Below, in pieces: positions 11,594-23,200 of a stretch of DNA of 64,000 nt (its first letter is position 1; each line of letters begins with the position of its first letter). The notes below the pieces were generated by a model, which was given only the letters and a program-made list of their open reading frames with translations, was not told where the DNA came from and ran no database searches. Made by a program: the position numbers and the translations under genes. Where the stretch lies: NCBI GenBank assembly GCA_031841125.1, contig CM063108.1:71334344-71398343 (forward strand), in the 5' to 3' direction. This DNA is from Acanthococcus lagerstroemiae (lineage: Eukaryota; Arthropoda; Insecta; Hemiptera; Eriococcidae).

Positions 11594-12315
11594 TAACCTT
11601 GGATAGGTGGGCCATGCCAGTTATCCTGCCCATTTGAGGGCATAGGTTTCCACCATCTCTCTCCATATGTCACGGTCTCTCGCCAATCTTATCCATCTTC
11701 TCCCCAGCTCCTTGAAGTCGTCTCCCAACATGCTTTCCATGAGTTATTTATACAAATTTTAATTTCCTTATTACTTATGTTTTTGAAAAATACAGTTTGT
11801 CCTAAGTATTTGTATTCATCGACCATCTCTAGTGCTGCTGTGCTGGATCAAAGGTATTTGTCCTTTTTCCCATCTTTCGTCATAATTTTGGATTTCCCCA
11901 GGTTGATCGATAATCCTACATTAGCCCCTTGTTGTGCCAAATCTTCTATCATTATATTTATTTCTTTACTGTTTTTACCTATTAATACGATGTCATCGGC
12001 AAATCTGAGATTATTAATCTGCACGCCATCTATCTTCAGCCTGTAACTATCCCAGTCCAATTTTCTGAAAAGATCCTCCACAGTACAGCATTAAAGATGT
12101 TTGGTGACACTGGATCTCCCTGTTTGACTCCCCTACCCACCTTAAATATATCCCCCTTTTTTGTCCAGTGAAATATATGCTACCGAGTTTTGGTATAAAT
12201 TTTCTAATAATATTTTCGGGAACTCCTCGCGATGCTAGAGCATTCCAGGCGCTATGGTGACTGATAAATGGAATCAAAGGCCTTATTAAAATTGATGAAT
12301 GCCAAAACGGTATAA
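11594..12315 (-). pseudogene. RTE-clade LINE with internal deletion
   Basis: Read on the minus strand it begins with the palm motif VLAFINFNKAFDSI (about 12310-12270). It continues through SVWNALASRGVPENII and a broken KQGDPVSPNIF-like box to LRFADDIVLIGKNSKEI, with an intact catalytic FADD near 12000-11985, then GLSINLGKSKIM. Soon after EYKYLGQTVF (about 11810) it jumps to the extreme carboxy terminus (GDDFKELGRRWIRLARDRDI, VETYALKWAG, about 11730-11620), so the thumb and much of the tail are missing. Frameshifts interrupt it, and the (TTA)n tail follows. It differs in sequence from the RTE copy at 4.8-6.8 kb and is likely another subfamily. Confidence 0.87.
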
Positions 12316-12931
12316 TGAAGCAGAATTCCGAATTTGAAACAACACATTTTTTGTGAGCGGTGAAGTACCTAGAAGGGACTGGTTCGGAGCGACATTATTT
12401 TTCATCTTTGTGTTATGTAGAACATCGAGATTCGAGAACGAACGCGACGTAAAACACGACTTCTTCCCTCGAGCTGGAGGAGTCGTTCCCGCACATGCGC
12501 ATATAGAGCGTTTATGAAACTTACGATTTTATAATATAGTAAGAAGATAAGATTTGCATTGGTTTCATTTTTACACTACAGATATTTTATTTATCTTTTG
12601 ATAAGAATGAATAAATCAAAATTGAAATTTTTACTTCATATATCATCTTCACACAAACCGTTCTACAAGAAAAAGAGGAAAAATATTTCTTTATAGAAAG
12701 AAATCTCTTGAGGAGCATAAGCAGAATCACTAAGAATCAGAAAACGAAATGTCAAATTTAAAAGAAGCTGAAAGAAAAGAGTATTCCCATGGTTGCTGAT
12801 ATTGAAATAGTACTCATCAGTTTTTAGCAGGATCTATGTATGGAGTTGAAATGTGAGAAAATGCTATGGTTCTTGTGCAAAATTGAAAATTTGGAAACTC
12901 AAGTCGGAGTCGGATCAAATAATTGATATAA
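12316..12931. other. Intergenic DNA, no gene seen
   Basis: AT-rich DNA with only chance-length open frames and no recognised repeat. Confidence 0.5.
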
Positions 12932-13333
12932 CAGGGTTGCCACTTTTTTTCAGGATTGGTTTTCCCTGACTTTTCCCGGTTTTCCAGGCCAACTTTTCCA
13001 ATTTTCCCTGACTTTTTTACAGGATTCCGAGAAAGCCCAGAGGGAGGAGAGTCACAGAAATTTTTTACAATACAGATTTTTAAAAAATCGCTATCGAGAA
13101 GAAGAAGGTACAGATGTAATTTATGTAATATTTTTCAATATTATAGACTATTTCATTTGCGAATAGATTATCATTATTCTTATGTTATGATAAAAAAAGT
13201 TTACTCTTGATAAAATACGAACTCGTTTGTTATTTTCAGAAAATTTCCCTGACTTAAATGAAAATTCCCTGACTTTTCCCTGACTGACCAAATTCCCTGA
13301 CTTTTCCCGGTTTTCCAGAAAGTGGCAACCCTG
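12932..13333. mobile_element. hAT-like MITE (non-autonomous DNA transposon)
   Basis: This 402-bp segment is bounded by a perfect 15-bp inverted repeat, CAGGGTTGCCACTTT (12932-12946) and its complement (13319-13333). Inside are at least six CCCTGACT motifs, all on the same strand. One of about 26 bases, beginning TTCCCTGACTTTTCCCGG, is present identically near 12963 and 13293. The end sequence CAGGGTTGCCA resembles that of the full hAT element at 41914 (CAGTGTTGCCA), so a hAT transposase is the likely mobiliser. The 8-bp flanks do not match cleanly, so no target duplication is claimed. The open frame inside is a by-product. Confidence 0.78.
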
Positions 13334-13513
13334 TATAATATTAAAATAATAAGCGACTAAAATAATCCTTTTATAAATATTTCGATTAGTTTCCTATTTA
13401 AATTTGTATATTTCAAGTTGCGTTCTGTTGAGTGTAGCACGGTGAAAATAGCAGTCTAGAACGTCCCTCAATTAGGAAATCTGTGCAGGCACTAATCGAG
13501 TGGTTATTACCAT

Positions 13514-13944
13514 GGCAGATGAAAAGAAAACTGAACATGAAAATCGTTAATTTCTGCCTACGACTTCCTCGAAGGTATTCAATTACTGATGATCAAGCCG
13601 CTGATGCCGAATTTTAATTTTAGATGCGGTGGCGTTTTCTCAGTGCTGGGTCAATGGTTCGTGAATTCACATAAATGTATTGATTACATACAAGTAATTC
13701 AGAGTACTTCCTAATTGTCTTCTCCGCTGCGTTGACTTGAACTTTAAGGTTGATACTAACTTATATCTTTTACAGACTTGAGCATTACATTGAAACTAGG
13801 GAGAAGTGTCAAGAGAAGCAAGATGTAATTGAGGCTGCAATAGCCTTATGGAGCATGGGACCCTTGTTAAGAGCTCACGCAATAGTAGCGGAGATTGATT
13901 CGCAGATATTTTTGTGCGTAGGAGAAAAGTACAAGCATATCTGA
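13514..13944 (+). other. Possible coding exons of an unidentified gene
   Basis: At 13512 an ACCATGG start context opens a short frame, MADEKKTEHENR, that stops at once. The start resembles the amino terminus of insect SUMO proteins, but nothing that follows does. Separately, after an acceptor-like tract ending TTTTACAG (about 13775), a 56-codon helical frame runs to 13944. It includes LEHYIETREKCQEKQDVIEA and IALWSMGPLLRAHAIVAEID. I do not recognise it. The two pieces are not shown to belong together. Confidence 0.25.
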
Positions 13945-14396
13945 GTTCCTTTTGCGATCCACCCCGGATAATTTAGGCCTGTTTTGTTAGTGTGACACCG
14001 ATGCAATAACCCTACAACCAAACTGACAAGATGCGATTTGAGTTAGCGGTTTTATTTTCCTGTTTCTTAAGTATTAAATGCCAGGCACCTATCACCTCTT
14101 CGGAGAAAAGGAAAATAAGGATTCTTTATTTTTAAATACGTAAGGCTTGTTCATTCGCAGGCATATTTGTTCCTACTTTGCTTTACATTGTCGCTTGATT
14201 GACAAAATAATTCTTCTGTTATAGATACAAGAACGGAACACAACATGTTCAGCGGATGTGAAAGGTGCAATTCAATTTTCTACACATATACGTATATCAG
14301 TTGAGCTGCAACAATGGGGTGAGCTGTATAAACTGGTACCCCCCTACTTTGAGAACCAAAATTGGACGGATCCTCTCAGATAACGAGTACATAGTC

Positions 14397-14575
14397 AGGC
14401 GCGGATCCAGACGACCATTTTGGGGAGGGAAATGGCAGAGGAAAGAATAGCGGAAATTTTCTAGCTTCCCCTCCCTCACAGATTTTTCCTCCTTCCCCTA
14501 CAAATTTTCCTTTTTTTAAATTTGATTTTTTTAGGGGGGAGGGGGATTTTCCCATTCCCTGCTGGATCTGCGCCT
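14397..14575. mobile_element. Small MITE-like inverted repeat
   Basis: AGGCGCGGATCCAG (14397-14410) faces CTGGATCTGCGCCT (14562-14575), giving 13 of 14 paired. The inside is purine/pyrimidine-rich (GGGGAGGG, TTTTTTTAGGGGGGAGGGGG). Target duplication is not clear; a TA lies just outside both arms. Confidence 0.6.
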
Positions 14576-14577
14576 AA

Positions 14578-17500
14578 TATAGTTAATTTAGCCCGCAGTT
14601 ATCTGAAAGCTAATTATTTCAAATTTTAATTGAATACAGGTAAGCAGAACCATAAGAGCAAATAATAGCCAATCTGAAGGGGGTGAAGGGAGCATGGGGC
14701 CTGACAGGTAAAAAAATAATGATAAAAATTAATTTGCTCGTGTAATTTTTATGCTGTTTTTGGGGAGGGAGGAGTTTTTACAGGATTTGGAGGCCTAAGC
14801 TCCCATTGGCGCCTAGGTGCAGAACTATCTGCTGAATAATCATTATAATATTTGCAATACAAAAAACTGTGTTCTGATTTCTTGTATTCCACTAGGGATT
14901 TGTTTGTATCCATGAACTTGTTGTTCTTGTCACTTGTATTAAACTATGTTGTTATCACGTTATTAATCTCTAATGTTTGTCAACTTACAATGCGCCTCTT
15001 TATCAACCTGCTGAACTTGAAACTAGGTCAGTGAGAATATTCCTGGCACTTTTACTATCAAAATGTAAGTGTTGAAGAGCTAGTGCTTCTATTTCGAAAA
15101 GCCAAAATTTCTCTATTCTGCTTTGTCTCTCATAATTCAGGGGGAAAAAACAAGAAAAAAAAGAGAAAAAAAAACAAAACGCATTTTCCTCGGTGAAATA
15201 AAAATTCAGTTCAAAATTTTCTCTTCTCACCAAAATTTCAAAGTCAGTTTCGCTCTGCCCGTCTTCATTCCAGAATTAAGTGTAATTTTTCATATTTTGC
15301 CGTGAACCAGAATTATACGATAGTCAGTATGAAACCAAAACAAATATTAGGCGAACATGATACCTCTACGTAACTTATATTTTTCTAGTAGAAATGCTGC
15401 ATTTTAAAGGAGTTTGACATAATTACCTACCACCGATTCTTGGGCAAACCAATTGCAATCAATCACTACGGAGCCAAATGGATAATAGTGAACACAACAC
15501 CTGTTGGTGACATATTCTCCTAGTAGAAATGCCACATTCGGCCCTCTTTGTGCGAGTAGTAGTGATTTTCAGAAGTTAATAGAGTTGCGTATAAGCAGCA
15601 TTGAAGGCACTCTCGATTCACATGGCAGATTATGTTGCATAAGCGAAAGTTTGAAGAGGTACTACGAGTATATCGAAAGCAATGTGCTCTATCAAATAAT
15701 TTTCTGGTTACGTACATTATGTTCGTAAATTGTGTGAGCAAAGGTTTCAAGAGGATTAAATTGGAAATTCATACAGTTGAACTACACATTGTAGCATTTA
15801 CATGTAGGCCTGGGGCAGTTATACTTTTTGACTCCTTTATAGCTGTACGTAAAATGAGTGCAAATTTAAGTTTTTCTGGAGGTGAATTTCCCCCTCCCTA
15901 CACTGTACGAGCCTCACAATTACTGTTAAAATAAAGCATGTTCGGTCCTTTCCGTTCGCGAATATTCATTATTTTTTGCATTTTAGCGTTTTACGACTTT
16001 TGAACAAAAATTTCTGGGTGCGCACCCAGTGTTGCGTTGATCAAACTTCGGACCCGCGGTAAGTGAGCCATCAAACCATACGAGGCCCCCTAACAAAGAA
16101 TTATATTTTCTCCAAGCAAATGCTTGCATCTTGAGCTCGCTGGGCTCCCTTTGGTGGCTCATTAGGCTCCGTGGGTGGCGATTGCCGATCAGTCGATGTG
16201 GCCTGCTCGACACTGTGCACGCCTGCTCAGCAGACTGGCCACTTCTTCATTTGGTATCAGCTACTACTTATTTATTTATTTTTGCTGGTCGACTGGCGAA
16301 CGGAGACACAATCAAGTTCTTACAAGTTTCTCTCCTTGGTTAATTCCCCGGTTCAGCTATAGTAAAGACGGTACTATCCCTACCGATGAACGGATTATGT
16401 AAAAAATCAGGGACGTAGAGATGGGGAAAGCAGGGCACGATCGTACCGAGAGGACTCATTTTTAGTAAGGAGGAGGAGAAGGGAATCTTAGTTTTGTCAA
16501 CAGAAGACGTAAATTTTTCCAACTGAAATTCCAATTTTCCAATTAGTAAACATTTTTTAAATCATATAAAAATATCAATGCTTTTGAAATTTTTCCAACT
16601 AAGGGTCGATTGTATTATATCTACCAACTTTAACATATATTTGGGGAAGGGGAAAGCCGCTGCCCCCGTCATGAGTACCGTTACTGAGGGTGAGGTGAGG
16701 TATTTATCAGTTAAGTTGTCCAAGTACGAAATTAGAAGTTCAACTTGCAAAAATGTTGGAACTAACAAGCCCGGGGTAAAAGAAAAATGAATAAATGTTG
16801 TAAGAATTTTCATAGTAGCAGTTACCTACATTTTCTACTGCTCTGACATCTATATTGTGGACGCAGCCGAAGGTCTTTTAGCTAGTAACGACCTTCCTTG
16901 TGCATAGTGAGATCTCCAATGGAGGAAGGTGTGTAGTTTATAGCCGGACTTACCCAGGATAGTTGGATTCAAGTTAAGCCTAATGAGGTGGGGTCTCCTT
17001 TGACGAAGACTTCTGCCTCCTTTATCACTTTGTCAGTGCCAGTCTTTTTAGCATAACACCAATAAATTTATACATCATATCAACCCATACAACTTTTCAG
17101 ATGATTTTTTTAAACCTATTTTAAATATTCCATCGTTTTGGCTATTCTTAATTGCTTTTAATTTTTGTTGGAAAAATAAATCTGCACTCCCTCCCCTTCC
17201 AGTCATGATCACAAAATTTATAAGCAGTGGGTCGGGTATAAGCAGGGGCGCAGCAAGAAGCAGGAGGTGACATTCTTTCCCCTCGAATCTTCGAAGTCGG
17301 CATTTTTCGACAAATCCAATCATTTGATCGGAATTTCGAACCATCAGTCGGCAAAAACAGAAAATCGAATCGATACACTGTTGTATTCTTTCTTTGGTTG
17401 GATAAAAAATGTTTGTACTATTGAGCCGGCATTTTCAACATCGGTCGCTAGAATGCACAAATCGTCTTTTTTATATTGGTTTACTTGCAAGGAAAATTTT

Positions 17501-18500
17501 CGCACAAAGTCAGAATTTCTTTTCGAAAAATTTTCGTCCTGGTGCAGAGATTTTAAACATTAGTCGACAAACGGTAAAAATCGAAAACTTTCATTTATTT
17601 TTATTTTTTTCTTACACGGAGATTTTTGCCCTACGTCGGTATTCTTGATCTATTATAACCCCTCGCCACACACACGTACAGTGGTAGAGCTTCACAACTG
17701 AATGACTGATGATGCATAAGCCTACTAGTAATGGTTTAAAGGGAAAGGGTTTCAATTATATTTGTAATTCGGAGAGTTCAGTGCAAAAAGTTTATTTCTT
17801 GCAGTGACAGATTATGTTAATCAACAATTCATTTCATCAGCCATTAAAGTACTCGAGGGTATGTAGGTAGGTCCTGGTCTGTGCCGTTCTTTCCCCTATA
17901 TCGCACAAGTGTGGTTTGTTTCGGCCCCTTGGCTTCCTTCAACCCTCAGTTCTCAATTCACAATTTTCAACTGCCACCTGTGGACCTGCGCGCCTCTCAC
18001 CCCCCGCTCTGCCCTTGCAATGGTGCCTGTTTCTTCTTCCCTCTTTCTGTCATCTCTTTTTTCTTCTTTATCTCCACATTTCCTTCAAAAAGTGTTTTTT
18101 GTTTTTGTTTCTAAGATTAATGATTATATACTCTGTCAATGGGACCTTCGAGCACCTGTTGGAGGGGGGGGGGGACTCAAATACAAATAAAAATAAAAAC
18201 ACCCGCACAATTTTGATCAGCACAGACCGCGATATTGAAAAAAATGGACTTGACTTCTCGCACAGAGCCCTTCAGTCAAGTCCGTTGACATGAAATTTTC
18301 CAACAGTTTTCTTTGGGCAATCTACCGCTGGATCAATTTTAATAATTTATTTTCTCGTCAGAGGATTCCCTGCATCTACCTGTTTCGTACCGGGTATTAA
18401 TTTGGTTCGGGAGACTTAATTATAGAAGAATAATAATTCATTCGATCCGAAGACTATGTATCCCATGTCTGATGCCGAATCAGTTAGAACAGAGTAACCG
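14578..18500. other. Intergenic DNA, no gene recognised
   Basis: It contains scattered open frames of 60-100 codons with no domain I know and no convincing splice-linked exons. A poly-pyrimidine stretch lies near 17990-18110 and an 11- to 12-G run near 18166. Part is probably old repeat debris, such as the AGGGGCGCAGCAAG-type sequence near 17244. Confidence 0.45.
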
Positions 18501-18745
18501 CAGACCCGTAGCTAGCCTTTGAATTCAGGGAGGGCGCAGTCAAGATTTGCATGTACCCCATCCAGGAATTTAAAAAATTATAAAAACGTGTAAAAATTAT
18601 AAATCACTTCATTTTACGAAGGTATGTTCAGAATTTCTTTCAATGAGTACAAATTACCAAATTTTCATAGGTAGAGCTCGCGACTCGAGTAGGACGGGCT
18701 GAGCTCTCAGGGCCCTACATGGTAGCTACGGGCCTGAGAGTAACC
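18491..18745. mobile_element. MITE with 9-bp target-site duplication
   Basis: The element core 18501-18736 is bounded by CAGACCCGTAGCTAGCC and the complement of CAGGCCCGTAGCTACC. AGAGTAACC occurs at both flanks as a direct repeat (18491-18499 and 18737-18745), with one extra G on the left. A 9-bp duplication is typical of Mutator-like and some other families; the transposase source is not known. There is no coding capacity. Confidence 0.8.
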
Positions 18746-19150
18746 TGCGAGTCTCCCACTGATATTTTGAAACTATTTTTACGTAAACGTTAACTTTTAT
18801 TAATTTATTTTTCTTCTTCAATGATCAAGAAAGAACCCATTTTTTATTCGTATTAGCCGGCAAGTAAAGCAAAATCATGTTTCGAATGCACGACTTTTTT
18901 CAGAGCACCTCTCATTGTGGCTAAGCTTCATTCGTTGAGTAGTCATTTGAAAACTAAAACTACGTGCTCGAAAATTTTCCAGATCAGCAATGAGTATAAA
19001 TAAATGTTGGTGCATTGCGGCGCTGATTTCCGTTTATTTTAGAAATGGACGAACAAAGGAAAAAGAAAAATAGAAGGGTCCAGCTATCCGAAAACTAGGA
19101 GATTTATCAAATGCGGTGGGGGGGGGGATTGGTTTTGAAATATTTTCCTA

Positions 19151-20253
19151 TAAGGTAAAGTGCGAATACTTGGTCGGGGTATTTTGAGGTCCCCTGGGGG
19201 GGGGGTCTATATTGGTCAGAGGGTAAATTTGAAACGGGCATACTAAAATTTCATCCTTTAACTACCTTTTAAGGGGGTTGAGACTTTAAAAAAATCCCCC
19301 CTCCCCTCTCCAACTACGTTTGAAAAAACGTCCAAATACCAAGATTTGGCACCATATGCCAAATCTTGGTCACCCCTTCGAATAAAACTTTTCCAAAACG
19401 TATAAAAACTAGAAGGCAAATAAGACATAAAAGTGCGAAACGGAATGTGAAAACTGAAAAACTCAAAGAGATATGGGGGTTTGAATTTTCAAAAAAAAAA
19501 AGCCAAATCTTGATCGACCAACATTTGGCACCCTGTGAATTTTCGCATTTTTGGACAAAATTTACTTACAGACACTATACTTATAAAGTATGAAAAATCA
19601 TACATGCACAAAAATTATGTATTAAGTATGTTGTATAATCAGAACAGTCCTAAAATCAAATTTCAAAATGAAAAAATTTTGGTGCCAAATGTTGGTCAAA
19701 AAAGTGAAGTGCCAAATGTTGGTCACTCAAAAAATCAAAAAGTGTATTTCTTAAAAATTTTCATCGAAATCATTTCTACTTCATTACAAAGAGTGTTTCC
19801 ACTCATCAGAATCGATTTATGCACCATAACATTGCAATAATTCAAGTTTTATGTACAGAATTTTGCTTACTTTCAAAACTAGTTTGTACTACCAAAAAAA
19901 AATCCAAATTTATCAAAACATGAAGAAAATCATCACTGTACTATGTTATGGTCATGTAAAAGCAAGAATGTATGCAAAATGATCATAAAATTACCTACCA
20001 TCTTGATATTTCAACATTTGTCAATTTCCACAATGTAAAATTTTCGCACTTTTAGATCAACAATCTTCAATCACTGATTAAAAGCACTCAAGACACTTAT
20101 TTCTGTCGGCCAAGCGTTTAAATCGAAGAGGAAGGTCTGCTCTACAAGTTAGGATAGGTGGCAGCACCAACAAACTTTTATCTGTGACGCTAGAGCGCAC
20201 GGAAAAAATGACCAAGATTTGGTACCCCGACCAAGTATTGGCACTTTACCTTA
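19151..20253. mobile_element. 1.1-kb terminal-inverted-repeat element flanked by TA
   Basis: The 28-bp ends (19153-19180 and 20224-20251) start AGGTAAAGTGC and contain ACTTGGTCGGGGT. They pair at 27 of 28 positions. TA lies at each flank, as in Tc1/mariner-type insertion. The interior carries repeated CCAAATNTTGGTC words, including a palindrome at about 19342-19372 (CCAAGATTTGGC...GCCAAATCTTGG) and copies near 19503, 19684, 19710 and 20213. Open frames inside are short, lysine-rich and unrecognised, so it is probably non-autonomous. I do not recognise the family. Confidence 0.82.
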
Positions 20254-23200
20254 CCATCTATTCCACCGTGCTTGTTACACACTCGTTTTTCAAACATAGA
20301 CTATGTGAAACAGGGGACCGCTTCCTCTTGAGAATTGTTGAGACAAACCTCATATTCCGAGAATTCAGGAAAGAAAACAAACCTTTTCAATATTATTTTC
20401 TAGTCAATTCGTGAAAAGTGATGCCGCTTTTCGGCCGGAAAGAACATGAAGGCGAAATTCCTCGAGCTATTCTTCATTTAAAAAAAAAATTCTGTATGCA
20501 AAAAAATGTTTGCGAATCGCAAAACTCATTTACGTACAAGTATTAGCGAGATAATGTGTACTCGTTGTGAACTTTTAAAATGGCGTCATCACCCTGCGAG
20601 TTGGTTCTTAATACTTTCTGCTAGATTCCCTCCTCAAATCCAAATCATAGGCTGTGCTAGCTTTATTTCGCAATTCGCGATTTTAATTATAACTTTGCGA
20701 CGATGCATTTTCATTGAGTATGAAATTAAGCCCGACCTGCTTCCTGCATCTAGCACGCTGTATAAATATCTTATATGTAACCTACAGGGAACGAAGGGCA
20801 AGGCAGCAATACGACTGACGATATTTAACATCGCCGAATTTTGAAACACTAATCCGAAATTAAGACGAGCTGCCCGTACCGTACATAGATACTCGTACAT
20901 AAGCCATAAGCCTTCTATTCGTAATTCGTAATACTTCGTGAAACGTAGCAGTCTTTTAAAAATGTAGCGATGTTGCCATTTCCGTTCGCACCACAATGAC
21001 CTAGTTAAGACGTACGATGTTGTCGTATTTTGAAAACTAATTTTCATTTATCCTTTCTGTATATGAAATACAACCTGCGATTTTACCTGCATAAGGGTTG
21101 AGAAATGGGTTCGTGGCTTAGTTTCAAACGATCGAGTGACATTCACATTGGATCGAACCTGACGGCTTTGAGCTCGAAACATCACGATTTTGTCTGAAAC
21201 GTGAAAATTGAGAATAAATTTTGGAACGTTTCACGTACTCGAAGCAAACATTTTACACAGCATAACTTCTCTGCTGAGATAGCATCCACCAACTCTACTC
21301 GGATTTTTTCGTCCAGCAATAATATTCGTAAAAATGGGTCTGTCTATTCGTATTCGTCCGCCAAAATTTGTGTAGTAAAAGTGCGAAAGTTTCACTTCGA
21401 ATTGAGAATCAAGCTGAATTCCTAGTGACCAGGGATGTAGCGGAGGAAAATTATTGGCGGGAGACAGTAGCGTCGAAACGGAGCGGAGCAGTGTACATGA
21501 ACTGCCTTCCACAATAAAATAATGGAGGGGTGCAAAATATCATTTGTATTCCATCTCCCTAGAGGGAATTTTTTTCAAAATTATATACCGAGTTGATAAA
21601 AAAGTGCCGTAAGAATTTTCAAAGACAAGCCAGATGGACGAGATTATTCGATCAACTCAGTTTCCACAGGCAGAAACTACTTTTTCCGGCTCGTTAACTT
21701 ACATTTTTGTATCCCTCTTGAGAAAAATCTCCCAAAACCACTGGTGTATAGATGTTTAATGTCGGTAGCGTACCTATCGATACTTTGAGGCAGTTATTGA
21801 TTAGTGTCGACAATTTTAGCAGTTTTGTGATAGCAAAAGAAAAAGTTTTCAAGAGACATTTAAAATGTCGGTTATATTCGGAGTATCTGTGGTCGGTTTT
21901 GACTAATTTTCGTCAGTTTTCTGGTGCAGTTTTGCGATCTTTCAGAACTTTTTAGAACACTTTGATTGTATTGACAAATATCTATACTTCTAATTGAATC
22001 GATGCTTAACGATTATCAAGCTTCTTAATAAGTTTTGTTAATGTTCACGGACAAACCAAAATTGTACGAATTGGAATAGTTCGTAAAACAATTTCAAGTT
22101 TTTCTAACCAGTTTTAATTGTAAAAGCAAGCGCAAAAGTCTCAAGAAATTTTAAATCTTCCAAAATTTTTGGACTAAAGGCCACCAACTTTCTAACTGAC
22201 ATCAATCCGCTTAATATTTCCAACCTTTCTTTTTTCCTACCCCAATCCCCTCCACGACTTTCAAACCGTACCCTATTCCGCATTTTACGACAAAATGACA
22301 AACCTTTGGAGGGGAGATTCCCGTCCATCCTTCTTCGTCGGTACGCTCCTGAATGGGTCGCATCATACCTCACCATCGCTGGCAAATGAATTATTCAAAA
22401 TTTACCCCTGACATATAAATCATAGAAATCCACCAGATGTCGACATTTTCGAGTGAAATTCGTATTTCCACACGAATAAACGAATACCCGCATTTCTCAA
22501 TTTCTTAGAACTTCTTTTCAATTTCCCATAGTTCATTAACTTACGCATTACGCGAAATATATTTGTGAGAGAGTGGGAGTTGATGTAGCAATCAATTATT
22601 ATTAGTAATAGTACCAGTGGTTTAACGAAATTCTCATTTTTTTCGCAGGCAGGCGGCAAAATTCAACGAATGACCGTCTTTTGTTTCTCAAAGAGCGGCG
22701 TTTTTGAAACTCTTTTCAGGGAAAGTACTTCGCAAAGGTTATTTTTGAACCAATTTCGTCATTCCCATTTCCTTTTCACGATGGAAGACTTTTTCCACAA
22801 TTTCAGCTTTTTATGTTTACATTACCGCTGCTGTCCCGCTCCCTAACATTGTAATCTTAGGGACATCAAAAAACAGAGAGGGAGACATCAGATGATCAAT
22901 AGCAGTGTGCGTAAAGCACGCCGGCGCGCAAGCATACACACAGTCATAAACCCAAACATTTGAATATTCATTTTTTTTTTAAAATTGAGATTTTATAAAA
23001 ATTCTACAAAAATGCTTTACCTTTTTATTTCTGGGGCTTCTCTAATCGAAATGGGAAAGTTTCGGTGTATTTTGTCCCTCAAAAATGGAAAATAAACTCG
23101 GGGACCAGGGCACCCTGCCCGAAGTTTTAGTCCGAATATAGGCCGTTAAATTTTTCATGTAAATACTTTTAACAGTTTCCACATTTAACGAGCAATACTA

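Noticed and set aside
12924..13341. 8-bp target duplication for the hAT-like MITE
   Set aside because: The flanks TGATATAA and TATAATAT do not match; both are simply AT-rich.
20634..21047. A 137-codon minus-strand frame
   Set aside because: Composition and lack of any motif fit a chance frame in AT-rich DNA.
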